A stretch of DNA of 64,000 nucleotides from Sycobia sp. Sy_11 (lineage: Eukaryota > Arthropoda > Insecta > Hymenoptera > Epichrysomallidae): the NCBI GenBank assembly GCA_018907035.1, contig JACCIC010000137.1, positions 248,001 to 312,000 of the forward strand, given 5' to 3'. The position numbers were made by a program, and so were the translations under genes. Below are positions 1 to 10,707 of this stretch, in pieces. Within the stretch, counting starts at the first letter, position 1. Each line of letters begins with the position of its first letter. Below the pieces are notes generated by a model, which did no database searches, was not told the origin of the DNA, and was given only the letters and a program-made list of their open reading frames with translations.

Positions 1-380
1 ATAAAGGTTCAGAATCTCATTGTAAAGGTAGCAACCGGTAAAGGCATGCGTTAATTGCGATGAAAACCCTGGATACACTTGCGAAAAAATTTTGGAAACA
101 TTTTTATTTTTCACTAACCAAATATGAAAATTAATGATATGCTTATGAAATGCAATTTAATGATTTTAAGAAAATGAAATTGATTTAGCTAATTAAATAA
201 ATGCTATTTAGACAATTTATAATATTTTTTTAAATTAAAAATATCGTTTCAATTAAATCAGTTAATACATTTAAATATATATTTTTCTTAACGAAAAACA
301 GTTGTTTATATTAAACAAATTCTTCGTTCTTTCAATTCGAAGAAATGTATTTATTTAAAATTATCAAATTTTGTTTTTGT
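1..380. other. AT-rich flank left of Polinton element 1
   Basis: No gene is visible. The stretch is AT-rich and holds no convincing coding frame. It is read as host DNA or older repeat flanking the left end of element 1. Confidence 0.5.
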
Positions 381-683
381 GAGCACATGCGCGTTCTGGC
401 ACACTCTCCCCCCCTGAAATCTGTGCTTTGGCACTGTGGGCATTCAAGCACACCTCCCCCCCTTGAAAACTGTGCTGAGCCACCCTGCATATTGTAATGT
501 ATAGAGAATGAGGTCACCTCCCAAAACGGTCCCGCTCTCGCTATATTATATTAGATAATGAGAGAAAGAAGGAGATGGGGAACGACTCGTTTCATCATTT
601 CCATTCATTACATTTGAGCCGAGTGATGTTTCTTCACGATGAAAATTTAATATGCGTGTGAGAAAAGCGAACACCGTTGATGG
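381..683 (+). repeat. Left terminal inverted repeat of Polinton element 1
   Basis: This stretch is the reverse complement, with scattered differences, of 17464-17751. Shared blocks include ggcacactctcccccc, gaaaactgtgctgagc, attgtaatgtatagagaatg, gctctcgctatatta and gcgaacaccgttgatgg. The same sequence starts element 3 at 58063. The outermost part of the right copy (agtagataggctatggg) is missing here, so this tip is either truncated or diverged. Match is lost inward of about 683. Confidence 0.85.
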
Positions 684-1720
684 TTATTTATTATTATAGA
701 AAATGCGTGCCCATATACTGTATACTGAAAGCGAGTTATTTTTCTTTGCCGCTCCCACACCTTGCATCTTCTTAGTTTCGATCGAGGATAATATCTATGC
801 GTTTGTAAAATGGAGTGAGTATGAAAAACCAGAGTACAAGTATCTATTTTGAAAGAGGCCCACTTCTCGGAAAAGCATGGGAAAGGGTCCGAATAGAGGC
901 GAACACTAGTGCAACTGAGGTAGACCGTTGTCAATCAGTATAATCTGCTTAAAGTCATAATGCAATTTGCGTTGGTGGTTATGGATGTCTATCGTTATAG
1001 AAAACAGGTGCATCAATACTGAAAGCGACTTATTTTTCTTTGCCGGGCTCACGCCCTCCCTCCCCCTGCACCCTCATTAGTATAATCCGCTTACCTGTTC
1101 TAATGCGCTTGCCGTAGATGCACGTGCAAGACCGAGGTGAACTCATCAATTAGGATAACTATAACCAAGATGATTTTCTTTTTCTTTGTAACTCTCTAGA
1201 TTTGTATCTTGTTGATTTCGACCGAGTATAATATCCTTGCGATTGAAAAGAAGGGAGTGACTGCGGGAAACCAACGTATAGTTCTATTTTCCAAAAGGTA
1301 CACTGCTTGGAAGGGGCATGTGAAAGCGCGTCTGACGAGAGGCGAGCACGTGCACCTCTTGACCGACTGACTGAGGTTAACTCATCAATTAGGATAATAC
1401 GCTTTCCGTTGATGGTTATAAATGTCTATTGTTATAGCAAACACGGGAGACAATACGATATACTGTAAGCAAGATCATGATTCTATTTTTCTTTGTCACT
1501 CCCTCGCTTTAAATCTTTACGATTTCGGTAGAATACAACATCAATGCGGAAATCCAAGGGAGTGACTGTGAGCAAAACCAGCATATAGGCGTTCTATTTT
1601 CAAATGGTTTATTTCTTGGCAGGAACATGGAAAAGTAGGTCGGAGGAGAGGCAACACGTGCGCCTCTCGATATACTGACCGAGGGTGACTGATCATATAG
1701 TTTAATCCGCTTATCGTGAA
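684..1720 (+). repeat. Subterminal degenerate repeat array (about 300-bp unit)
   Basis: A unit of roughly 300 bp recurs about 3.5 times. It starts near gttgatggttat..gttatagaaaa, passes through cttatttttctttgcc and a segment like gaccgagtataatatc, then agggagtgactg, gttctatttt and gaggcgaacacgtgcacctc, and ends near ggataatccgctt. Copies lie at about 680-960, 965-1100 (partial), 1165-1390 and 1391-1710. No coding frame fits. Subterminal repeats of this kind may bind the element's integrase or terminal protein, but that is inference. Confidence 0.7.
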
Positions 1721-2058
1721 AACGCCTAAAATCATAGATCATACGAGATAGGCAGGTCATTAGAAAGATTATAGCGAGCGATTGTGGGGAAAAATTTTGT
1801 CTTTGCTAGGCGCACGCTTAGCTCATTATTGCGTATGTAGTGATACAATTTCCACCAATGACGAATAACGTACGCTTCACCGAGTCTCAGAGGGAGGAGA
1901 AAATTTGTGTTCCTCCACCAATGAGGAAAATTTTCTTGCATAAAAGTAGAAGGGGTGAACCATCCTTCCCATAAGATAATAACGAAGGCCGTTCTTCTTT
2001 TTTATTTTTTTTAACCAATAGAAACGTTTTCTCATAGAAAGACAGCACTGGAAAACTG
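1721..2058. other. Non-coding spacer before the first element 1 gene
   Basis: No gene is seen. The stretch runs from the repeat array to the promoter of the spliced gene and would hold its upstream control sequences. Confidence 0.4.
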
Positions 2059-2092
2059 TATAAAAGCGTAATCGCAGTCAGTTTTTCCATCA
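2059..2092 (+). promoter_or_regulatory. TATA box and likely start region of the spliced gene
   Basis: A TATAAAAG box lies at 2059-2066. An arthropod initiator-like TCAGTT is at 2078-2083 and an alternative start near 2089-2092, about 30 bp after the box. The first ATG downstream of here is at 2273, which agrees with the start chosen for the gene. Confidence 0.5.
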
Positions 2093-2272
2093 CAATCTGC
2101 CTTCAAATTTCAAAGATTACTAATATTAAAAATTGGAAAAATAAAGGTAGCTGTGAGCACGGCAGGCAGCGGCAGAAGCAACGGCAACGACAACAGCAAT
2201 AGCATCAGCACCGGGAAGCGGCTGCCTGCTGTGGAAAAGGCTTCCCGAAGCAGGGGGAAGTACCTGAAAACC

Positions 2273-2912
2273 ATGGATTTGTTTGGGGAGGAAGAGCAGG
2301 AGGAGGAGGATGTACGGCCGACGACGCCAATATCAATCATCGCGGCCTCGCTGACAAGGGCTGTAACGCCCTACCTTGAAGAAGAGTTAAGGAGCTTCCC
2401 AGACACCGCAACCGATTGGAAAGCGCTCTATCGAAGAGCGCAGGAGATGACGGAAGCCATCCGTCAAGCGGTTAAGTTCGCGGAATTTTACGAAAAGCTA
2501 GATGGAGGTAAGGAAAATAATAATTTGCTTTAATATTCTTCTATTTTTAATATATTTATTTATATATAATTTATACAATTTATTATATAATATAAATATT
2601 AAATAATATATTTATTTATATATTTAATTTTAATATATTAATATTAATATGTTTAATTTTTGTTTATCTGTTATAGGGACGAAGAATGGAAGCGATGGGC
2701 ATCGCAAACGGTCAAGCAGCCATTCGGTGAGGAAGGAAAAAAAAAGAAGCCGTCCGAGAACACCGAGGATGACGCAGCACCACAGCCGCAGCCCGTCCAT
2801 CACAAGTATGCGATATTCAAGCTGCTCGAGCGTTGAGGAAATCAACGCCGAACCTCCCTCAGCGCAGCCAAGGATAGTGCAAGATGTAAGATTAGAAAAA
2901 AAATGCAATTAA
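2273..2912 (+). CDS. Spliced acidic then Arg/Ser-rich protein of Polinton element 1 (two exons, 156 aa)
   Basis: Two open segments join in frame across a consensus intron. Exon 1 is 2273-2507, donor GAG|GTAAGG at 2508; exon 2 is 2677-2912, acceptor TTATAG|GG ending at 2676. The start is the first ATG after the TATA box, with a good Kozak context (ccATGg). The protein begins with an acidic stretch (GEEEQEEED), has a helical middle rich in Glu, Ala and Tyr, and after the splice turns into a basic Arg/Ser-rich tail (HRKRSSSHSVRKEKKRSRP) with SR and SP dipeptides. I do not recognise the family. Acidic plus RS-like composition suggests a nuclear regulatory or RNA-processing role, by inference only. 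Base composition is clearly more GC-rich than its surroundings, so capture from elsewhere is possible. No counterpart is visible in element 2, and element 3 is cut before this position. Confidence 0.6.
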
Positions 2913-2944
2913 ATTGAATTCAAATAAAAAATGCTTTGTATAAA

Positions 2945-3175
2945 ATCTTTGAAAAAATAATAAAAAAAAATATATTGTCTTTTATAACAAAATGAATGAA
3001 ATGTAAAAAAATAAAATATATAAATATAAATAAAAAATGTATGAAAAAATAATAAAAAAATATATATATTGTATTTTATAACAAAATGAATGAAATGTAA
3101 AAAAAAATAAAATATAAAAATATAAATATAAAATATAAATATATAAATATAAATATAAAAATGTATGAAAAAATA
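2945..3175 (+). repeat. Two-copy AT-rich tandem repeat (about 105 bp)
   Basis: The block with gaaaaaataataaaaaa, then ataacaaaatgaatgaaatg, then a run of aaatataaat occurs twice in succession. Frames across it code only for low-complexity Phe/Ile/Tyr. Confidence 0.6.
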
Positions 3176-3781
3176 AAGAAAAATAAATAAAGAAATGGAA
3201 AAAAAAACAAAATTATGACGGTTTACCATCTTTTATCATTCCTACCTTTCCGCATAGAAGTAGAGTACCTTTCCTCATAAAGAACGTAAATTAAATTAAT
3301 ATTACATTAATAATAATTTAATTAATTAACAATAATAATAATTATATATTAATAGTATATAATAACAGTAATTAATAATAAATAATTTTATTATGTCTCA
3401 TCAAAAATAAAATAATTTAATTATCATTAATATAATTAATGAAAACCCTTTATTTCATTCATATTATTAATTAAAATTAATTGAAACATTTTTTGTATTT
3501 AAGATTATCATGTTTATGTAATTTGAAAAAAAAATCAACAGAAATATTTCAAAGATGTTTGCAATTACCAAAGGTAAAAGCAGGACACGAAAGATTTTTT
3601 TCTTATGTCTACTTGAAAAGGATTGTACTAAAATAGGCGAGCAAGCGGCAACTGGGAAGTGAGGCCGAACACGCAACGGAGCACCCAGATGAATAAATGG
3701 AAAGCACCCCACGCACGGGAAGGGGGTTTGGGGGGTCTTGCCCGATGTCTCAAAAAAAAATTTTTCGGAGACATATTTCTT

Positions 3782-3836
3782 GGAAATGCACAATTTACAA
3801 GAATTTTGTGAAAATTCTAGGAAATTGTGTATTTCC
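3782..3836. repeat. 26-bp hairpin with a GTG loop
   Basis: The left arm 3782-3807 begins ggaaatgcacaattt and ends agaatttt. The right arm 3811-3836 begins aaaattct and ends aaattgtgtatttcc. The two pair with about four mismatches around a three-base loop. Confidence 0.6.
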
Positions 3837-3974
3837 GATAATTTTTTTTTTAAAAACTTGATAGTATGAAGTTTTTTTCATTCATTTTTAAAATTTTTTC
3901 ACTTATTTACTATTTAGTTATGTTATTAAATTACTTCATCATTTTTTTTACTTATTTATTTATTTATTAATTTT

Positions 3975-4615
3975 TTTAAAACTTCTTCAATATTTTTTTT
4001 AAAATTATTTAAAAACTAAAACATTATAAGAATAATATAATATAAGAATTTATATTATATTATTTATATAATACAATAATATTAATAATTGAAATAAAAG
4101 TTACAAATCTGATTTTTCAAGATACATAGTATTTATTAATATAATTTTTTACAAATTTCATTTTTAAATTTAATTTAAATAAATTAAATATTATTATTTA
4201 TTAGTTTTTTTAAAACAAAAAAATTATAGGAATAATATAATATAAGAATTTATATTATATTATTTATATAATACAACATTATTAATAATTGAAAAATTAC
4301 AAATCTGATTTTTCAAGATATATAGTATTTATTAATATAATTTTTTACAAATTTCATTTTTAAATTTATTTTAAAAAAGTTAATATTTATTTATTTATTA
4401 ATTCTTTTAAAACTTCTTCAATATTTTTTTTTAAAATTAATTAAAAACTAAAAAATTATAGGAATAATATAATATAATATAAGAATTTATATTATATTAT
4501 TTATATAATACAATAATATTAATAATTGAAATAAAAACTCCAAATTTGATTTTTTTTTCAAGATATATAGTATTTATTAATATAATTTTTTTTACAAATT
4601 TCATTTTATAATAAT
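3975..4615 (+). repeat. Triplicated AT-rich repeat (about 190-215 bp)
   Basis: Three successive copies share aacttcttcaatatttttt (first and third copies), ggaataatataatataag, atattatattatttatataa, aattacaaatctgattttt and tagtatttattaatataatt. They lie at about 3975-4200, 4205-4390 and 4395-4615, just downstream of the end of the minus-strand gene. Confidence 0.7.
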
Positions 4616-4622
4616 GCTATTT

Positions 4623-5403
4623 TTAGTCAATTTCATCTCGTCCATACTTTCCACTCAAATAATTTTGCAACCATGTACGCATTATTGTGACATTCCGTAT
4701 CGCACACATTGGTATACTTCGGCTGCATAGTGGATGGTTTTGGCAAATCACATTTTGACCTTCACTATGCAATGTTTGCAATGATGGACAATGCAGCTCC
4801 TCCTCCATATCAGATATAATTCTGCAATTAGAAAAAAAAGTATAAGAAAGTATGTGAAAAGTATAAAAAAGTAAAAAAGGATGAAAAAGTATGAACAATG
4901 TATGAACATTGTATGAAAATATACTTTTCCATTAAGTTTATTTTTTATTACTTTCTGAAATATATACATGAAATAAATATAAAGATAATTATAAGTATGC
5001 AAATTACTTACATATTTGGCAGAATGATTGTGAACCATTCCTTCTTCTCTCGTCCCTTCACATATAACTTTTTTACTCCAGAACAGCATATTTCTAATGT
5101 TCTTTGAAGCCTATGGTATGGAATGTCACCAGCATCCCATTCAAGCTCATGGTAATCACGCTGCAACCAGTGAACTGTTTTTTTTTCATTCCATGTCATG
5201 TCAGTCCATGGAAATGGTGGCTTAAAGATATATACTGTAGGTAGTGCACCTCTTTCCATACCTAATAAACTAAATTCCTTTAAAATGAAAGTTTGCAGGC
5301 CTCTTGTCTGAAAACCCTGCATGTCGCAGAAGAATACTTTATCTTCTGGACACTTCAGAATATTTTTTCTAAACATCACTTCGTATTCCCTCACTCTAGC
5401 CAT
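4623..5403 (-). CDS. Spliced DxQGF-family protein, possible nuclease relative (two exons, 196 aa)
   Basis: Exon 1 is 5403-5012 and exon 2 is 4821-4623. The 190-nt intron has donor AT|GTAAGT and acceptor ATTGCAG, and the join is in frame, giving 196 aa. Motifs in order are FFCDMQGFQ and FILKEF near the start, HWLQRDYHELEW and AGDIPY in the middle, KLYVKGREKKEW, then HCPSLQTL and CAIRNVTIMRTWL at the end. Element 2 carries a homologue (44873-45400) with the same blocks in the same order, so the splice is supported by comparison. The Asp/Glu pair near the N-terminus, a middle segment, and a late His/Cys-Ala-x-x-Asn block recall the layout of DEDD-type exonucleases, but acidic residues expected for catalysis are not all present, so this is inference. 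It is divergent from the polymerase gene and separated from it by about 400 bp. Confidence 0.65.
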
Positions 5404-5802
5404 TTTCAGTTTATTTCTATTTACCGATAGTTAGAAGTGTTGATTATGAATGTAAGTTCTATGCTTATGCATTCATTTTTATAATAGTTCTCCCCCTCCT
5501 CGTGAAATGAGAACTGTCCTACAATTGGCTGAGAAAAATAAAATAGATTCGATTGGATGATTCTGTTTCCCCTTCTCCTTATTTTTCATTTTCCTTTAAA
5601 AGCGAGACAGTTTCTTGGAGGAACACAGTTTTTACACCACAGTTAAATAAGTTCAGTTTAATCTTTCTTATTTTTTCTATTGCCAGTTATACAAGTGTGT
5701 TGTATTGTAACAGTGAATAAAGACGCAATATTAAGTGAAGTCTGATATATTTTAAATATTTTTTTTAATATATTTTATTAATTTACGTAAAATAAAAGTA
5801 AA
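5404..5802. other. Divergent intergenic region between DxQGF gene and polymerase
   Basis: No gene is seen. The region must contain promoters for both directions; the plus-strand candidate is listed separately. Confidence 0.5.
5595..5629 (+). promoter_or_regulatory. Candidate polymerase promoter (TATA-like plus initiator)
   Basis: TTTAAAAG at 5595-5602 is followed about 31 bp later by an initiator-like ACAGTT at 5624-5629. A second initiator-like TCAGTT is at 5653. The spacing fits an insect TATA promoter driving the polymerase gene that starts at 5803. Confidence 0.4.
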
Positions 5803-8800
5803 ATGGCTTATCTTTCGTCTGTCGAATTTCAAGTGAAACAACTTCGTGATATTTACGAACGTGTCAGTGAATTGAACGTAATCGAACTCGAGAATTATTC
5901 AACAATAACTGAACAGGCTTTGTTAGAGCTGAGAGAATTTGGAAAAAAACAAGGTCTCTCTCGAGCAGAAAATCAAAAATGTTCGGGGGATTTCGGTTCT
6001 ATCTTGATAGTGCAGCACCAATTGGAGGTAGTCTAATCCCTATCGAGTCAGCTAAAGTTGATTGGCGAGATGTTCAATCAGCTTTTAAAAATCGAATAAG
6101 GACAGGTGTTGTGGTTAATTTAAAACATGTGGACATTTTAAGTTTCTTGCTCGATGCACAGAAGCTCTTTGAGGATAAAGTACAAGCATGCTTACAAGAA
6201 TATGGTGCAATAAAAGTAAATTCTGATTTTATGTCAGAATTTTCCATGCAGAAAAATGGAGAGCAAACAACAGATATTAAATATATCACAAGTATGAGTT
6301 CTACAGTATACATGTCTACTCATTTAGGCAAATGGTATGAGGAACATATTAAGGACCTCTTCTTACTCATCTAGAAGAATTTCAAGAAAAAGATTCTGGA
6401 TGGACATTAAAAAGTATTATAAGTTTGTGTATAAATATGAAAAAATTTTCACCTCACAAGGGAAGATCATTTATTCCTCTGCCAAAGTTCATAGCATCAA
6501 AAAGAACATGTATCAATGTCCATAACACTGATAATCAATGCTTTAAATACGCGATTCTTTCAGCATTACATCCAAATGAAAAAAATCCTCAAAGAGTTCA
6601 TAATTATGATAAATATGCAAACGAGTTGAACTTTGGTGATATAGAATTTCCTGTAAAACTAAAAGATGTTTCCAAATTTGAAAAATGGAATAATATTTCA
6701 GTAAATGTTTATATGCTTAGAAAGTATGGATCAAAATATGAAGTATCACCTTGTCATATTTCATTAAACAAGAAGGAGAAACATGCAAATCTTCTTCTCA
6801 TTCAAGATTTCTACATCGATAAGTATGAAGAAAATAATATTTCTGATGATAATGTAAGTGTGCCTAAATTCCATTATGTTGCGATTAAAAGTATATCCAG
6901 ACTTGTAGGTTCACAAGTCAGCAAGACTCACCAAAAATTATACCATTGTGAAAGATGTTTATAACATTTTTATAGTGAGGAAAGGCTATAAAATCATGAA
7001 AATGTTTGTAAAAATATTAACGATTGTCGAATAAATTTACCAAACTCATCGAATAATATTTTAAAATTTGAAGATTATAATAAAGGGGAAAAAGTGCCTT
7101 TTGTAGTTTACGCTGATTTTGAATGCTTATTAAAACCTACAGAAAATGAAAATGCTTTTCAACACCACCAGGCATACAGTATAGGATTTTATGTAAAATG
7201 TAGCTTTGATGACAAATTATCCGTTTACAAAAGAAAGTAGACAGAAAAGTGCAGACGATGAGACACCCGCAAGTTGGTTTGTGCGTGAATTAAAATCAAT
7301 TGGTGAGCAGATTGATCATCTCTATAAAAATCCAAAACCAATGAAACTCACAGATGATGAAGAGTTGACTTTTAAACGACCGTTTGCCATATATGTCGAA
7401 AACCATTTTTGGATGAGCAACTGGTAGTGCGAGATCACTGTCATTTAACAGGAAGGTAAATTTAATATAATAATTTAAAAAATATTTTAATATAATAAAG
7501 AAAAACAAATTATTTTGCTAAATTAATTTTTTTCTCATTAGATTCAGAGGTGCTGCCCATAATTCCTGCAATTTGAACTATAAAGGCTCGAAATTTATTC
7601 CAGTAATTTTTCACAATCTTTATTATGATACACACTTTATTTTAAAAGAAATTGGAATTCTACACTGATGAAAGGTCGAGTTAACTTAATACCTCATAAC
7701 AAGGAAAAATATATTTCCTTCACAAAGTATATGGATGACTGTGATGTGAGTTTTAGATTCTTAGATTCTTGGCGATATTTGCCATCATCTTTAGAGAAAC
7801 TTGCGTCTTATCTAGATAATGTACCAATAGCAATACAGGAGCTTCAATTGGATGGATACTCAAACGAAAATATTGATTTTCTAAGACGTAAAAGAATATT
7901 TCCTTACGATTTTGTAGATGGACTTGATAAATTGATAACTACAAAACTGCCGTCGAAAAATGAATTTTATAATAAATTGACAGATTCAGGTATTAGTGAG
8001 GAAGACTATAAGCATACTGTTCAAGTGTGGGAAAGTTTTAATATAAGAACATTAGGAGAGTATTCGGACTTATATTTAAAAACAGATGTTCTAATCTTAG
8101 CAGATGTCTTTGAAAGTTTTCGAGACACATCTATTAAAGCATACGGCTTATGTCCTGCACATTTTTACACTACTCCAGGATTAACATTTGCAGCAGCTCT
8201 AAAAATGACGAAGGTAGAATTAGAGCTTCTAACAGATATTGACATGTTATTATTTATTGAATCAGGCATTCGAGGTGGAATAAGTCAGTACTGCAATCGA
8301 TATGCAAAGGCAAATAATCCATACATGGAATCGACATATGATGAAAAAAAGAGGACAAATACATTTTTATATTATGATATAAATAATCTGTATGGATGGG
8401 CGATGGTACAGCATTTATCATTTGTAAAATTTAAATGGGTTGATTATGAATCAAATCGTGACTTTTTCAATACACCATCAGATTCGGACGTAGGTTATAT
8501 TGCTGAAGTAGATTTGGAGTATCCAGAGGAAATACATGATATTCATCGTGATTTACCTTTCCGTGCCGAGCATCGTACAACACCTGGCTCAAAACAAAAG
8601 AAACTTCTAACTACTTTGAACGATAACACAAGGTATATAATTCATTATCGCGCCCTTAAGCAAGCGCTCGACAATGGTCTTCGATTGAAAAAAGTACATA
8701 GAATTTTGAGCTTTGAACAGAAACCTTGGTTAAAATCATATGTTGAACTAAATACTGAAAAGCGAAAGCATGCAAAGAATGAGTTTGAAAAACTCTTTTA

Positions 8801-10127
8801 TAAACTGTTAATTAATGCTGTTTATGGAAAATGTATTGAGCGAGAGCGATCTCGCGTTGATGTACGGTTAGTAAATAAATTTATTGGCCGATATGGAGCA
8901 GAAGCAAGCATAGCTCTACCTAATTATCATAGCTGTGCAATTGTTGATGAAAATTTAGTTGCCATTCAGCTGAAAAAAACAAGTGTAACAATCAAAAAGC
9001 CTATATACGTCGGGCTTTGTATCCTCGATTAATGAAAAACATTAGTCTACGATTTTCACTACTCTTACATGAAGCAGCGAGTGGGCGAAAAGTGTAAGCT
9101 CTTGTATACTGACACTGATAGCTTGATATATCAAGTAGAGGACATTGATATGTTTCAAATAATGAAAGAAGATATTCATAGATTTGATACTTCTGATTAT
9201 GATGAAAATAATCAGTATGGAATTCCACGTGAAAATAAAAAAATTCCTGGACTAATGAAAGATGAATGTAATGGAAAGATCATGATGGAATTTCTTGGTT
9301 TACGAAGTAAAATGTACAGTATTTTAGTTGATGGAGGAGGAATAGTAAAAAAAGCTAAAGGTATTAAATCGGGTGTAGTGAAGAAATCAATTATATTCGA
9401 TGATTATAGAAGATGTCTGGAAGACCTCGTAATTATACAACGAGAGCAGTGCACCATTCGCTCAAAATTACACATAGTGCATACAGGAAAACAGAAAAAA
9501 ATTGCCCTAAGTCCATTTGATGATAAAAGATACTTATTGCCTAATACTACAGACACATTACCTTGGGGTCACTATAAAATCCTAGAAGAGCAAATGTTGG
9601 AAGCTGCAAGTAAGATAGAGAGGGAAATAATGGGAACTACAGGTCAGCAAATCGAAGAAGAGGGGAAGGATAATGTGAGGGGATACGATGAGTCTAATGG
9701 AAAAAGAGCTCAAGTAGGTGTAGCTACTGGAGAAGAAGAGAGGGAGAATACAATCGGCAATGAGATTCGAGTCACGGCAGATGTACATGCAGAACAAGAG
9801 AGTAGGGATAAAGTAATTAATGAAAATCAAGTTATGCGAGAAATAGTGACGCTCTATAGCAATCAAGGTGAACCAATAAGTATTGAGTATAATATATCTG
9901 ACGAACTAATGCACGAATAGAATCCTGAAGAAATTTTGAAAGTCTTGGAAGGGGTAAGCTCAGTTGAAGCCGAGGGAAGGGATGCACTCCGTGAGGCAAT
10001 GGAAGAGGCAGAAATTATGGTGGGGAATCAGCTATATGAAGAGATGGAGGATGACGAGGAACTCATCCGAGCAGTTGAAGAGTTTGAGAATTATCTGCCA
10101 TCTCCAAAGAAAACAAGGCTAATCTAA
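5803..10127 (+). pseudogene. polB: Protein-primed family B DNA polymerase, element 1 (broken)
   Basis: This is the replicative polymerase of the Polinton. The N-terminal region (about 5803-6900) carries blocks shared with element 2, such as DNQCFKYAIL and KHANLLLIQDF. A C2H2-like finger follows (HCERCL at about 6943), then Exo I (VVYADFECLL, 7106-7135), an HNH-like HCHLTGR segment interrupted by an intron, motif A (YYDINNLYG, about 8371), motif B (LLINAVYGK, about 8806) and motif C (YTDTDSL, about 9105). The tail is acidic. Breaks: frame changes near 5990, 6365, 7230, 7385, 7660 and 9030, stop codons at about 6960 and 6988, and a TAG at 9918. The 77-residue start (5803) could be a separate small gene rather than the same frame. 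All catalytic motifs can be read, so the decay looks fairly recent. Confidence 0.9.
7456..7541 (+). other. Intron in the element 1 polymerase gene
   Basis: Donor AAG|GTAAAT and acceptor CTCATTAG|AT bound an 86-nt AT-rich intron. Removal joins HCHLTGR to FRGAAHNSCNLNY, a block that is continuous in this polymerase family. Element 2 has an intron at exactly the same codon (42489-42547). Confidence 0.75.
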
Positions 10128-10131
10128 TAAG

Positions 10132-10225
10132 GTAAGATTCGTAGTTAATTTTTTCTTTAAAAAAAAAATTAATTTTCTTTTTAGTATGTTAGACTTAAAA
10201 AGAAAATTTTTTTTCTTTTCTTTAG
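10132..10225 (+). other. Possible 94-nt intron between polymerase stop and small gene
   Basis: A strong donor AAG|GTAAGA sits four bases after the polymerase stop codon (10125-10127; a second in-frame TAA overlaps the exon end). A pyrimidine-rich acceptor TTTCTTTAG|A lies one base before the ATG at 10227. Removal would give one transcript with two separate reading frames. Element 2 shows the same acceptor directly before its ATG. Confidence 0.4.
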
Positions 10226-10226
10226 A

Positions 10227-10532
10227 ATGGACTTAGCTACTCTTAACAAGATATCTGAGAGCGAGTTCATGCCACAGAAGAAATGTACAGAATTGGAGAA
10301 AAATGAGCAGTACATGGTGACTGCTCTTAAGCAAGTCTCTACAAGATATGGCACCAAATTCGTTGCGGAACTGGACGATAACTTTCAAATATTTTTGCCG
10401 CAAAAGATATCTTCGGCATTATTAAAAGAAGAAGAATTTTTCATAAATATGGCTAACAAAGCAAATAAGCTTTGTTTATTTATAGTGTATCAAGGCGGTA
10501 GTTGTTTTAAGTTTAACACTTCTACTTCTTAA
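10227..10532 (+). CDS. Small OB-fold-like protein, possible ssDNA-binding (101 aa)
   Basis: The 101-aa frame is intact. It shows a basic middle (ALKQVSTRYGTKFVAEL), then FQIFLPQKIS, a Lys/Glu-rich helix, and a C-terminal LFIVYQGGSCF. The alternating hydrophobic pattern around a tyrosine-glycine turn and the FLPxxI segment recall small OB-fold ssDNA-binding proteins, which is inference. Homologues lie at 39543-39841 (element 2, one frame change) and 63712-64000 (element 3, cut by the window end), in each case beside the integrase. Its place directly behind the polymerase, and its likely shared transcript, fit a replication role. An AATAAA signal follows six bases after the stop. Confidence 0.65.
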   Translation: MDLATLNKISESEFMPQKKCTELEKNEQYMVTALKQVSTRYGTKFVAELDDNFQIFLPQKISSALLKEEEFFINMANKANKLCLFIVYQGGSCFKFNTSTS

Positions 10533-10537
10533 TTATT

Positions 10538-10543
10538 AATAAA
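10538..10543 (+). terminator. Polyadenylation signal AATAAA
   Basis: AATAAA lies just after the stop of the small gene at 10532, between two converging genes, and would end the polymerase-small gene transcript. Confidence 0.5.
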
Positions 10544-10707
10544 ATACACATAGATTTATTTCTTATCATTATTTATTTGTAAAAAAAAAATCAAAACATG
10601 TATAACTTAATTACATAAATAAATATTAGAATCATAATACACTGTCTTTTATATTTAATAATTTAGTGACCTTCCACATATCCATATATTTTACTTATAT
10701 ATTGCTT

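Larger units (their letters stand above)
2913..4622. other. Long AT-rich non-coding region inside element 1
   Basis: No gene is seen. The region holds two tandem-repeat blocks and a hairpin, listed separately, and a GC-richer island at about 3640-3740 without a coding frame of note. Such a stretch in a self-replicating element may be regulatory or origin-like, but nothing in it proves this. Confidence 0.5.

Noticed and set aside
332..934. Open frames on the minus strand in the left TIR and repeat array
   Set aside because: They overlap the inverted repeat, have no family features and recur wherever the repeat does.
2110..2340. Minus-strand frame opposite the spliced gene
   Set aside because: Shadow of exon 1; Ser/Leu-rich translation of the reverse strand without motifs.
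2909..3229. 106-codon minus-strand frame of Phe/Ile/Tyr
   Set aside because: Purely low-complexity translation of AT-rich tandem repeats.
5803..6036. Annotating the 77-codon frame as a firm separate gene
   Set aside because: Element 2 has a similar 78-codon frame at the same place, so it could be separate, but both are followed directly by polymerase N-terminal sequence in another frame; left inside the polymerase entry with a note.
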